Shown in pieces: positions 54,090 to 63,300 of a stretch of 64,000 nucleotides of DNA. Location of the stretch: assembly GCA_947488345.1 (NCBI GenBank), contig CANKZQ010000001.1, positions 881,501-945,500 on the forward strand, read 5' to 3'. The notes beneath the pieces are model-generated. The model saw nothing but the letters and a program-made list of their open reading frames with translations, was not told the origin of the DNA and ran no database searches. Both the position numbers and the translations under genes were made by a program. This DNA comes from an uncultured Flavobacteriaceae bacterium. GTDB lineage: Bacteria; Bacteroidota; Bacteroidia; Flavobacteriales; Flavobacteriaceae. Position 1 is the stretch's first letter. The number at the start of each line of letters is the position of its first letter.

Positions 54090-54551
54090 CTAGTTAGATA
54101 TTTTGAATTTTTGACGTTGTCCTTTATATTGTAAAGTCACTTCCTTAACATTCCCTTTTAACAGTTTTACCTCATTATGAGTTGTTCTATTTTTATAGAG
54201 AAATTGCTGCCCATTGACTGTAATGATAAAAACCGATTTTTTTGACTGACTTGACATCATGCCTTTATATACAATCATCGGGAACGGTACTTTAGCAATT
54301 TTCTCAACTCTTTTGGACGTCTTTTTAATTACTGATTTCTTATTGTAGGTTCCTAAAAAAGGATCTCGATAATCGGTACTAATGGTAAAAGGTTCCGTTT
54401 CTTTGAGTTCTTGTGGTTTGAACGTAGCTACTGTTAACTCCTCGTTCGTAGTGGTTGACGGTTGTAGACCTGAATAAACGCGATAACCTAGCAGTCCCCA
54501 GATTAGAATCACTGCCGGAAGTAGGAAATAGATGTTTTTTTTGTTTTTCAT
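54090..54551 (-). CDS. Single-span membrane protein, GspC/PilP-like
   Basis: A 153-residue protein with one N-terminal helix (about 7-24, IYFLLPAVILIWGLLGYRVY) and a periplasmic part. The segment EPFTISTDYRDPFLGTYNKK resembles the DPF linker of PilP/GspC, and the remaining 70 residues end in beta strands (VFIITVNGQQFLYKN, VTLQYKGQRQKFKI) like a homology-region domain. In T2SS GspC links platform to secretin. This is family resemblance and context; it lies 30 nt before the 434-residue gene. Confidence 0.65.
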   Translation of the reverse strand: MKNKKNIYFLLPAVILIWGLLGYRVYSGLQPSTTTNEELTVATFKPQELKETEPFTISTDYRDPFLGTYNKKSVIKKTSKRVEKIAKVPFPMIVYKGMMSSQSKKSVFIITVNGQQFLYKNRTTHNEVKLLKGNVKEVTLQYKGQRQKFKISN

Positions 54552-54607
54552 ACGATGATTTAACTAAATTATATTCATCATTAAGTACGGAATGGCGGGC
54601 ATATATA

Positions 54608-54970
54608 TTATGGTTCGGTTACAACCTCGAAACCACTCATGGTATATGTAGTTTCATATGCCGAATTCAAGGCTTTTATACGCCACTCATAAGTATTGGC
54701 CTCTAATAATTGTGTAAAACTAACATCCGTAATAATCGTATCCAGTACAATTTGTGAGGCATTTTGAAATGTAGGTGTAGCCACTTGCAACTCATAATCG
54801 GTGGCCCCATTCACCGTTTGCCAACTGAAAGTCACGTCTCCTTTAACGAGACTTACGCCATTTGTTGGTGCTAATATTAAAACACTATTTACTGAAATAT
54901 CATCTTCATAAATAATTTCTTCACACCCAATAAGGCAGCATAGCAATAATATGCCAACAATTTTCTTCAT
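54608..54970 (-). CDS. Fn3-like lipoprotein, first gene of the pseudopilus operon
   Basis: A 120-residue lipoprotein (LLLCCLIGC, Cys16 lipidated). One beta-sandwich domain fills residues 28-118 (LAPTNGVSLVKGDVTFSWQT, NGATDYELQV, NTYEWRIKALNS), the pattern of an Fn3 or immunoglobulin-like domain. Outer-membrane lipoproteins often serve as pilotins or caps for secretins, and this may do so here (inferred). It precedes the GspC-like gene by 56 nt. A 486-bp gap upstream separates it from the RHS-associated lipoprotein. Confidence 0.78.
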   Translation of the reverse strand: MKKIVGILLLCCLIGCEEIIYEDDISVNSVLILAPTNGVSLVKGDVTFSWQTVNGATDYELQVATPTFQNASQIVLDTIITDVSFTQLLEANTYEWRIKALNSAYETTYTMSGFEVVTEP

Positions 54971-55337
54971 AAAATCTTTTCTTTTTTTATTATTCTATAT
55001 AAAGTAACACAAATCTTTATTGAAAAAGATAAGGACTTGGTTTCAGTATAGTTTTTTGGTATAAACGGTAAAAAAATTCTAATAAATGGTAAGAAAGAAC
55101 AAAAAAAAGGGGTTGAATTAGTATGTGCTGTATAACTATTATTTCTAGGTTCTCACAGAATCATAACTAACTCGTCGTCACAATAACAATAGCTATGGAT
55201 TACAATATATATTATGAATTAATTGAAATAGGTATGAAAATCTAAACTTGTTATATAATGAGGAGTTTCAGGTATTTTAATATGGTTTAAAACGGAAACA
55301 GCAACCGAGTAGGCGCTGCTGCGAAACGTAAAAGTCA

Positions 55338-55352
55338 CGGATTACAAATCCG
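55338..55352. repeat. REP-like palindrome CGGAT-TACAA-ATCCG
   Basis: A compact GC-richer dyad in an AT-rich gap, embedded in about 60 bases between two 13-base direct repeats. It resembles REP units mobilised by RAYT transposases. I cannot count genome copies from this window, and no transposase is near. Confidence 0.4.
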
Positions 55353-55368
55353 CGCTATCTGAGCAACA

Positions 55369-55397
55369 AAAACAGCAACCGAACTGGTTGCTGTTTT
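55369..55397. terminator. Bidirectional terminator of the RHS locus
   Basis: Perfect 12-bp stem (AAAACAGCAACC / GGTTGCTGTTTT), five-base loop, T-runs on both sides, 60 bases past the RHS-associated lipoprotein stop. Confidence 0.85.
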
Positions 55398-55456
55398 ATT
55401 CTTTTTACCACTAGATGTAATCTAGCGGGAGCGGGGAGCGGGGGTTTACCAATTCT

Positions 55457-55924
55457 TTATTTAACAAAAACTTCTTTCGATATGTTAGTGTTCTTTTTTA
55501 TTACTTTCACCTTACCACCCTCTGTAAATTCATTAGTGAAAATTACATCTTGTATTACACCACTTAAAATATTTTGACCTAAATTAGTAAATTTAGTATT
55601 AAAATAAAAAGTACCATCTCCAACGGTATCTACAAAACTGTCATGATTTCCTTTTTTTATATCTTCTAAGCTAAAAACTCCTTTCTCCGTTGTAACATAA
55701 AGAAAAGTATACCTTTTGTTTACCCTCAAGGAGTTTAAAGTATCTAATTCAAGATCATATTTAATTTCTCCCGAGGTATTTTGATTTTTCAATACTGTAT
55801 CTGGAAATTTAAAAACTTGAAGACTATTACTTTCTCCGATAGCATTACCAGTTAATATCTTGTCTTCTTTATGAACACATGAGCAAAAAATGATAAGCAA
55901 TATTATTCGAAAACATTTACGCAT
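55457..55924 (-). CDS. Small lipoprotein following the RHS gene (candidate immunity)
   Basis: A 155-residue lipoprotein (IILLIIFCSC, Cys at about 16). The body is beta-rich with KRYTFLYVTTEKGVFSL and GDGTFYFNTKFTNLG segments; no family is recognised. It begins 7 bases after the stop of the RHS/DUF6443 gene and shares its direction, the usual place for an immunity protein in polymorphic toxin loci. It may equally be an assembly partner. Its lipid anchor would place it at the membrane facing the periplasm or outside. Confidence 0.6.
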   Translation of the reverse strand: MRKCFRIILLIIFCSCVHKEDKILTGNAIGESNSLQVFKFPDTVLKNQNTSGEIKYDLELDTLNSLRVNKRYTFLYVTTEKGVFSLEDIKKGNHDSFVDTVGDGTFYFNTKFTNLGQNILSGVIQDVIFTNEFTEGGKVKVIKKNTNISKEVFVK

Positions 55925-55931
55925 AATTATT

Positions 55932-58900
55932 TTATTGATATTTTTTTAAAATTGAATCATATTCTCGTTGAAACTTCTGACTCATAACGGCAGTATCCTT
56001 CGGATAAGCCGAAATGGTATCAATTGTCACGTTGATATTAACACTTTTACTTTGCATACTATTTGGTGGAAAAACGTTCGATACTCTTTTTCTTCCAAAC
56101 TTTACTTTATTGTTATTAGTAGAAACTTCACCTGAAGTATTTACAGTACTCATTGATCCTTCACTATTAGAAGCTTCATTATTTGCGGTTAACGGATTCC
56201 ATAGGTTAAAAACATCACCAGCTTTATCACCTACTCCAGCTCCATCTTTAGTTACTCCAATTATTTTTTTAGCTGCATTATTCACAAATTTCTTTTTAAT
56301 CTTGGTAGGTCTCCCTCTATTACCACTAGGAGATTTTGATCCAGCAAGACCGTTCAAATCATTTAGAGCATCGCCATTAATTTTGATATTCTCTTCAGGA
56401 TTTGTTGCTACATTAGTTTCGGCATTTAAAGCATTTCCCGTTGTTTCATCACTTTCAAGTTCAACGCCTGAATGAATTTTATTTTTTGAAGACGAACTAC
56501 TGCGTGAACTACTACTACTGCGTGAACTCCTAGTCTTACTACTTTTATTACCAAACAAAAGTGAACCTACAAATTTAACAATTGGACGAAAAGGTAATAT
56601 TGGACCTGTTCCACAACAACTTCCTATTGGCATCATACCATCTGGATCAATAAAGAAAACAGGATTATCAAACGCATAATTATACGGAGAATGCCTTCTC
56701 ATTTGTTCCGCCAACGGATCTAAATTCATCCATCTCCCTAATGCAGGGTCATAATTTCGAGCGGTAATGTCATACCATTCTAAACTACCACCACCAACAA
56801 TTTCATCTTGTAATTCTTTACCTCCAAATTTATACCGTTGCGCCACATTATTTCCATTCGATGTAGCCCCTCCAACATTATACCCTTTATGTTTTAAGCC
56901 AAAAGGATAGTAGTTGTTTTCTTCTATGATTTCTGAAGTAGCGATGGTACCATCTCCATTTGCATCGTTATAGCTTAAGCGCACATTGTCTAAATGGTCT
57001 TTGTATTGGTATATATATTTAAAAGAACTTTGACTAGGAGTTACATAGCCTTCGGCTGTGTTAAAGAATTGTAAATTACTATTCTCATATACATAATTAC
57101 CTGCATAATCTGTCGCAGTACCGCTGACTGTTTTTCGTAATTTTGCCCCTCCTGCATCATAAACATACGAAATATTTTGACCATTTATCGTAACTGTTGT
57201 AGGTAAATTTAAATGGTTGTAATTAATATTTGTGATGCCTTTGTTGGCATCGGTTTTCATATTGCCATTGGCGTCGTAGGTATATTCAGTCGTTTGATTC
57301 ACACCATCTTTAAAACCATAATTGTCATTACCATTATCTAATACTTTCCTAAGCTTGTTACTTTTACCTTGGTATGTATAAAATAATTTGTCCATATCAC
57401 CAAAACTAGTGGCTGCTACGTTGGTGTGACCTTTTCTATATAGCCTTGTAAGATTTCCATTTTTATCATATGTAATAGCCCATGTACGATATTTACTACT
57501 CATATTATCTTGAGCATCAATCATTCTATTTAAAGCATCGTAGTAAAATCTATAGAATTTTAGATTTTGGTCGCTATTTTTTGTCTTCCATTGAACCTGG
57601 CTAATATTACCATTATACAAAGCCGTACCGCTCGTAGGGTTATCGTAGCGTATATTAAAAGTAAAGAGGTCATCGCCGAGATTATTGATATCATTAATAT
57701 CAGTTAACCAACCACGTACATTGTATTTATAATCGATAGTTTGTAGCCCCTTAACATTACCTATAATTTTTAGATCTTTTATTTTCCCCTGATTTTGATA
57801 AATTGAAATATCTCCTAATAGAGTGCCAGTGGAAGCAACAGATGAAGTGTAAACAATTTGACCATTTTGTTTGTAATATACGGTACTACCTATACGCTCT
57901 ACCCTAAATATATCTCCTGTTTGATATGTTCCGACTTGTCCTTTAGAGCTACCTGATTCATACACATAAAGTCTGCCATCACCCACATTGTACATTGCAT
58001 AATCAATAGTTGTATAGCTGGCATTGATATTGGCATCTGACAAGCCTACCATAACATATTTATTTGCTTGAGGAATTTCATATTCTACATACCCATCTCC
58101 AGAAAAGTAGCTATTTGTAGCTAAACCAGCATTCCAACTTGTTGAAGCAGATGTTTTAGTAATGATATTGCCAGAAACAGACACTCCAACCAAGTCTGTA
58201 AACACATCATTGTAACCTACAATCGTAAGATCTTTTATTTTCCCTTGATTCTGATAAATAGATACGTCTCCCAACAAATCTCCTGTAGATGCAACAGATG
58301 ATGTATAAACAATTTGACCATTTTGTTTGTAATATACGGTACTACCTATACGTTCTACCCTAAATATATCTCCTGTTTGATAAGTGCCGATTTGCCCTTT
58401 AGAACTACCTGATTCATATACATAAAGTCTGCCATCACCCACATTGTACATTGCATAATCAATAGTTGTATAGCTGGCATTGATATTGGCATCTGACAAG
58501 CCTACCATAACATATTTATTTGCTTGTGGAATTTCATATTCTACATACCCATCTCCAGAAAAGTAGCTATTTGTAGCTAAACCAGCATTCCAACTTGTTG
58601 AGGTAGATGTTTTAGTAATGATATTACCAGAAACAGACACTCCAACCAGGTCAGTAACGTCAGTGCTAATGGTTGTATTACTCGTGTTTGTAGCTTTTCC
58701 ACCAACATCTTTTTGCTCTAATTGACCTAGTTCATCATAATGATTTCTTGCGATCAACTCTCCTTCACTACCATTTATATATTGTGTTTGCGCAAGGACT
58801 CTACCTTGATGGTCATATTCAAAACGATCAATAGTTACAATATCGGTCTTACCAGTTTTTTTGTGCGTGGTCTTGGTTTCTATGACTCTACCCGTAAAAT

Positions 58901-60365
58901 CATCTAACTTACTTTCTATAATATCGGTCGTGTTTAAATAATCATTCTTACTATACACATAGATAGGCCTCGATTTATCATCGTAATAGGTCACAGTAGT
59001 TATCCAATCACTAGTATCTAAAACTTTTACTTTTGATACTGTTGCCAAGCCTTTTACAGATGTGCTACTGGTGATACCATATGACGTAGCTACTGTTGTA
59101 CTTAATCCAGAAGGTAAATCTATATAACTGTCATAGTAATTAACGGTGTAAATCTCATCAACACCCGTTGGAATTGCATCATTCGTATAATAAATGCTTG
59201 TTCCACCTAAGCTAAGATTATTTGATTGTCTATTTTCAAACATCTCATAGGTACCATTTGGATTATTCGCATAATTTACTTGATAATTTGCACGCGTAAG
59301 ATTTATTGCTTTTCTACCTGTGTATGTGATTCTCCCGAAAGCATCATATTTCGTGAATAACCATTCGTCCGGTGATTTTGCCTTTTGATTCGCATCTTGT
59401 GTTAATACAGGTTGATCCAATAGATTATAAACAATAGATTCCCAACCCTTTCCAGGTATCTTTTTTTCAACTAATCTATTTCTATCATCATATTTGTATT
59501 GGTAACATAACTCTAATAGTTCTGTAGCATCTGGCTTCGCCGTTTGTGGTTCTGCCTTAGGTGGTAGGACATAACTCAAATTACCATAATCATCATAGAC
59601 ATAATAGGTGTCATGCGCAAGGCCTGCGTTATAAGTTCGTTTTAAAATTACCTGCCCTCTTTTGTTTTTAAACTCTTGTGTGGTTCTATTGTTTCCATCA
59701 CTTGCTTTCCAATTTTCATCTTTAGTAATCGTTTTATACAATTCATTAGCGCCATAATAACTCGACCCTCCTTGCAGGGTTGGCGTATAGATATTACTAG
59801 CAAATGAGAGGCTCACAGTATACTTTTTTACTTCACTACTAGCATTACTTTCATAACCAAACTTAATAGTCTTATCTAGATCGTTTGTTCTATTCAAGGC
59901 CCAAGTTGTACCTGGTGCTGCCTGCTCAGTCATTCTATTTAGAGGTGAAGCTTCTAAATGTTTTTCAGAATAAGGGTTGTTCACGGCACCACCATATTTG
60001 GCAGTGTAAAAACTGTTTGTCGTTGCATAGGCGTCGGTTCGAAAGGTTCCTCCAGTAGTTAAGGCAGCATAAGGCAAATAATCTTTTATTTGCCTACCAT
60101 ACATATCATATTCGATAAAAGTAATAATGTCTTCATTCGCTCCTCCCGCTCTTACAGCTACGCTCTGCACAGGTCGCCCTAGACCATCTAAATAATTAAC
60201 AGTTTCTACTTTTTCATGTGTTTTAGCATCGCCAATAGCCGTTTGTTGATATCCCTTTTTATAAACTACCTTATGAACATAGTTTTTCCCTGAAGTTGGA
60301 GATACTTGTGAAAATGTTAGCCCCGTTATAAAAAGACTCAGTAAGATATTTAATACATTTCTCAT
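55932..60365 (-). CDS. DUF6443/RHS-repeat protein with RHS core and variable tail
   Basis: A 1477-residue exported protein (signal peptide about 1-19, LTFSQ). Order: DUF6443 N-terminal domain (GRPVQSVAVRAGG and DMYGRQIKDYLPYA); scattered YD/RHS repeats (YDAFGRITYTG, YDDRNRLVEKKI); a 152-residue lectin/SPRY-like module in two near-identical tandem copies in the middle; further YD repeats; the RHS core signature DPALGRWMNLDPLAEQ at about 1205-1220; then a 231-residue tail (1247-1477) with a run of Ser/Arg (RSSRSSSSSRSSSSS). The tail has no toxin motif I recognise. It starts 32 bases after the previous gene. Confidence 0.9.
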   Translation of the reverse strand: MRNVLNILLSLFITGLTFSQVSPTSGKNYVHKVVYKKGYQQTAIGDAKTHEKVETVNYLDGLGRPVQSVAVRAGGANEDIITFIEYDMYGRQIKDYLPYAALTTGGTFRTDAYATTNSFYTAKYGGAVNNPYSEKHLEASPLNRMTEQAAPGTTWALNRTNDLDKTIKFGYESNASSEVKKYTVSLSFASNIYTPTLQGGSSYYGANELYKTITKDENWKASDGNNRTTQEFKNKRGQVILKRTYNAGLAHDTYYVYDDYGNLSYVLPPKAEPQTAKPDATELLELCYQYKYDDRNRLVEKKIPGKGWESIVYNLLDQPVLTQDANQKAKSPDEWLFTKYDAFGRITYTGRKAINLTRANYQVNYANNPNGTYEMFENRQSNNLSLGGTSIYYTNDAIPTGVDEIYTVNYYDSYIDLPSGLSTTVATSYGITSSTSVKGLATVSKVKVLDTSDWITTVTYYDDKSRPIYVYSKNDYLNTTDIIESKLDDFTGRVIETKTTHKKTGKTDIVTIDRFEYDHQGRVLAQTQYINGSEGELIARNHYDELGQLEQKDVGGKATNTSNTTISTDVTDLVGVSVSGNIITKTSTSTSWNAGLATNSYFSGDGYVEYEIPQANKYVMVGLSDANINASYTTIDYAMYNVGDGRLYVYESGSSKGQIGTYQTGDIFRVERIGSTVYYKQNGQIVYTSSVASTGDLLGDVSIYQNQGKIKDLTIVGYNDVFTDLVGVSVSGNIITKTSASTSWNAGLATNSYFSGDGYVEYEIPQANKYVMVGLSDANINASYTTIDYAMYNVGDGRLYVYESGSSKGQVGTYQTGDIFRVERIGSTVYYKQNGQIVYTSSVASTGTLLGDISIYQNQGKIKDLKIIGNVKGLQTIDYKYNVRGWLTDINDINNLGDDLFTFNIRYDNPTSGTALYNGNISQVQWKTKNSDQNLKFYRFYYDALNRMIDAQDNMSSKYRTWAITYDKNGNLTRLYRKGHTNVAATSFGDMDKLFYTYQGKSNKLRKVLDNGNDNYGFKDGVNQTTEYTYDANGNMKTDANKGITNINYNHLNLPTTVTINGQNISYVYDAGGAKLRKTVSGTATDYAGNYVYENSNLQFFNTAEGYVTPSQSSFKYIYQYKDHLDNVRLSYNDANGDGTIATSEIIEENNYYPFGLKHKGYNVGGATSNGNNVAQRYKFGGKELQDEIVGGGSLEWYDITARNYDPALGRWMNLDPLAEQMRRHSPYNYAFDNPVFFIDPDGMMPIGSCCGTGPILPFRPIVKFVGSLLFGNKSSKTRSSRSSSSSRSSSSSKNKIHSGVELESDETTGNALNAETNVATNPEENIKINGDALNDLNGLAGSKSPSGNRGRPTKIKKKFVNNAAKKIIGVTKDGAGVGDKAGDVFNLWNPLTANNEASNSEGSMSTVNTSGEVSTNNNKVKFGRKRVSNVFPPNSMQSKSVNINVTIDTISAYPKDTAVMSQKFQREYDSILKKYQ
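57772..58656 (-). repeat. Tandem 456-bp in-frame duplication inside the RHS gene
   Basis: Two near-identical 429-bp copies (57772-58200 and 58228-58656) with a 27-base spacer; unit length 456 bp = 152 codons, so the frame is kept. Long stretches match exactly. Each copy encodes one module (VMVGLSDANINASYTTIDYA, VYYKQNGQIVYTSS). The near identity at DNA level suggests recent duplication or gene conversion. Confidence 0.9.
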
Positions 60366-60397
60366 AATACTTATTTTTTACTTTTTATAAAGATGAT

Positions 60398-63300
60398 TTA
60401 TTGAGGACCTTCTATCGGACCGCCACCACTGCTACCAGTCTGACTTATGGTTGTCGTTCTTGTAATACCCCCAGTCGTTACTCTAACCCAGCCTGTTCTT
60501 GTTGAAGTACCTATATTATCGAATGTTTGAACTGTAAAAGAACTATTACCATTACCACTTGTTTTACTAGTGGTTATCCAACTGGCGCTTTTTGTAATCG
60601 TCCACGAACTATTTGAATTTATGCTAACCGATTTTGAACCTCCGTATGATCCGTAGAATAAAGATGTAGGAGATACGGTTAGGATAGGTGCTACTGGAAT
60701 AGTTTTAAATTTTACATTTATCGTAACATTTGAATTAATGTTAGTGATTACAACTTGATTATTTGGAAAGGCATAATTTGTTGGACCAACCTTTACATAG
60801 TCTACTTCATATCCATTTGCTGGCGCGAGTGTAACAGTTGTGCTACCACCACTCGCGACTATCGTTGGTGATACGTTCACGGTACCACTTCCTCCATCAA
60901 TACTATAATTCACATTATAGGAGGTGGTCGTAGTTGAAGAACCATCCCCATAATTATAATTATATTGTTCTAATACTTCTCCATCTTTATTTTTTATAAA
61001 TTGTAGTCTATTAAAATTGTCGTAATTATAATGAATAGTCATTCCAGTTGGATCCGTAATACTTGTAACACCAATCAATGGGTCATAAGTATACGTCGTA
61101 ACCATAGCATTGGGCAATGAATTTCGAAGATTTGTTAGTGCAATTCGCAATGCACCTTCTTTCCCAGAAGTACCAATGGTTCTGTCATTGTCAGCATTTG
61201 ATCTATTCTGTAAGTTCGTTATTTGACTGGCCACCTGTGAATAGGTCGCATTCTCAATTTTAGCAATAGGGAATTTTTCTTGATATCCCCATATATAAAC
61301 TAATTTACTTCCATCTTTTTTCGAAACTTCCTTTATATTTCCATTGGTATAATAACTATGATATACAACGCGATCTTGAAGTTTATTAGTACTAGAGTTA
61401 TATATTCCTTTTAAACTTTGAACATCCTTTGGTAACACAATATTATTACTCCAATCTTTATAATTTGTGCGCACTACATTTCGAATTTCATTCGCATCCA
61501 TACTGTCATCATTATCTATATCTTCATAGCTTATGACTTGTATTGGTTCGGCAATTCTATTTTGAATTTTTAATTTATTAATTGCGGCAGATTCAGCACT
61601 AGTCAAAGGATCATGCCCAAATAAACTCGTATCATCTGGGTAAAAGGTTTTTGTACCTATTTTTTTTCCATTGCTGGAGGTCACTAACTGTTGATTGGGC
61701 AGTAGCCTGGGCGAATTATAGGTATAGTCGGTACTAGTTTCTACATCTTCGCTTGCAAAGTAATCTTTGGTTGTCGTTTTTGTAAGTAAATAAGCTTTTG
61801 GGTATTCAATAGTACTCATTTCTCGATAGTCATTCGGATCTCCTTCTATAGTACCAAACCCATTTGGTCCAGAAGGGTTAGAGGCAGGACTATATCTAAA
61901 TAATCTTCGGGCCGCAGCAAAATTAAATGCTTTTATACTACTATCTCTTCTCCAGCCAAAGGGAAAAAATTCTTCATAAATATTCTCAGTTTCTTGCTGA
62001 AGAATAAATTGATTTCCTTGTTTCTTAAATATTTCGGTCTTTAATAGTTTTCCACTTTTCCAATCATTATTCTCCCTTTCAATGAATGGATTTGCGGACG
62101 AAGTACCACTATTCTGATACGCACTAAAATACTGTACAGTTTTACCAGCATCGCCTTCATTTTTAATAATTTCTACCCTATTATATAGAACCGGAGCATT
62201 TTGAAAGCTTGAGAAGTTTTGTATACTATTAGTTGACCTATAATTTTTCGTGCCACTCCATATACCATTTCCATTTGGCATTCCGTCGAACCCAATGTTA
62301 TAGCTAAACATTGCATTGGCCCCTAGTAAGTTCCCACTACTTGAACCATCTTCATTGATATATTTATAATTGGTGGTAATGCAGTCATTCGTTTCAGTAC
62401 AATCTTTAGTTCGTGCTACTCTTATACCACCGATGCTTTTATCACCATTAACATTTTCCTCAAAATCAATTTTATAATAAATTTTCGCCAGTTTATTTTG
62501 AGGCGCAATTACAGAGCCAACAATATGTATTTGTCCAGTATCCGTAAATTCTATTTGACTTGAATTAACAGTATTATTCTCAGGGCAAGGATTCTGTCCG
62601 GGTTCTTGAAAGCATTCAACTTCCTCTCCATGATTTACAAGATTAATATTGATATTCTGATAATTACAAGAAGCCAAACCTCCGGTAGTTGTTATACTAA
62701 TTTCAGCTTCAGTACCAAACATATTTGTAGAAGAGCCGTTTCCAACCCTCGCATAGGCGTATACTCTAACGATTTGATTTGCCGGTACAGTAATGATGGT
62801 GTCTATAGTTTTACCAGGATCATCACCGAACAATTGATCAGTAAAAGATTGGTTATGACTGTAACTACAACTGCCATTCGAATTTGAATCATTATTTATG
62901 GTGCTGTTTAGCTCATACTCAATTTCAGTTTTTCCTCCAGTTGGATAATTAATAGTTTTTAATGCTCCTGATCTAGTATTCTCGAAGTCTATTTCTCTAT
63001 CTCCATTTATCAAAAATGTATTGCCTTTACCATTGTAAAAACCCCAGAAATCTTGACTTTTATAACTTACGGTATATGGAGAACCGTGATAATCAAAAGC
63101 ATAAAAAGGCAACACCTCATTTCCACTCCTTTTATTGATACTCGTTAACATTTTTCGATTTCGAGCAATATTACTATAACCAATATCATAACTAAGTACT
63201 TCTGCATTATTATTCCATACAGAAACGTTATTTAAGGCTACAGTGTTCATACCGTTATCAACTGTAGTAGATATATCAAATTTTACTTCTCCATTAGGAA

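Larger units (their letters stand above)
54971..55456. other. 486-bp intergenic region with REP-like palindrome and terminator
   Basis: This gap separates the pseudopilus operon from the RHS locus. It contains a short palindrome flanked by two 13-base copies of AAACAGCAACCGA (55296-55308 and 55370-55382), and the terminator at 55369. It also has G-rich runs at 55424-55445 (GCGGGAGCGGGGAGCGGGGG), striking in an AT-rich genome, and no coding frame I would support. Confidence 0.5.
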
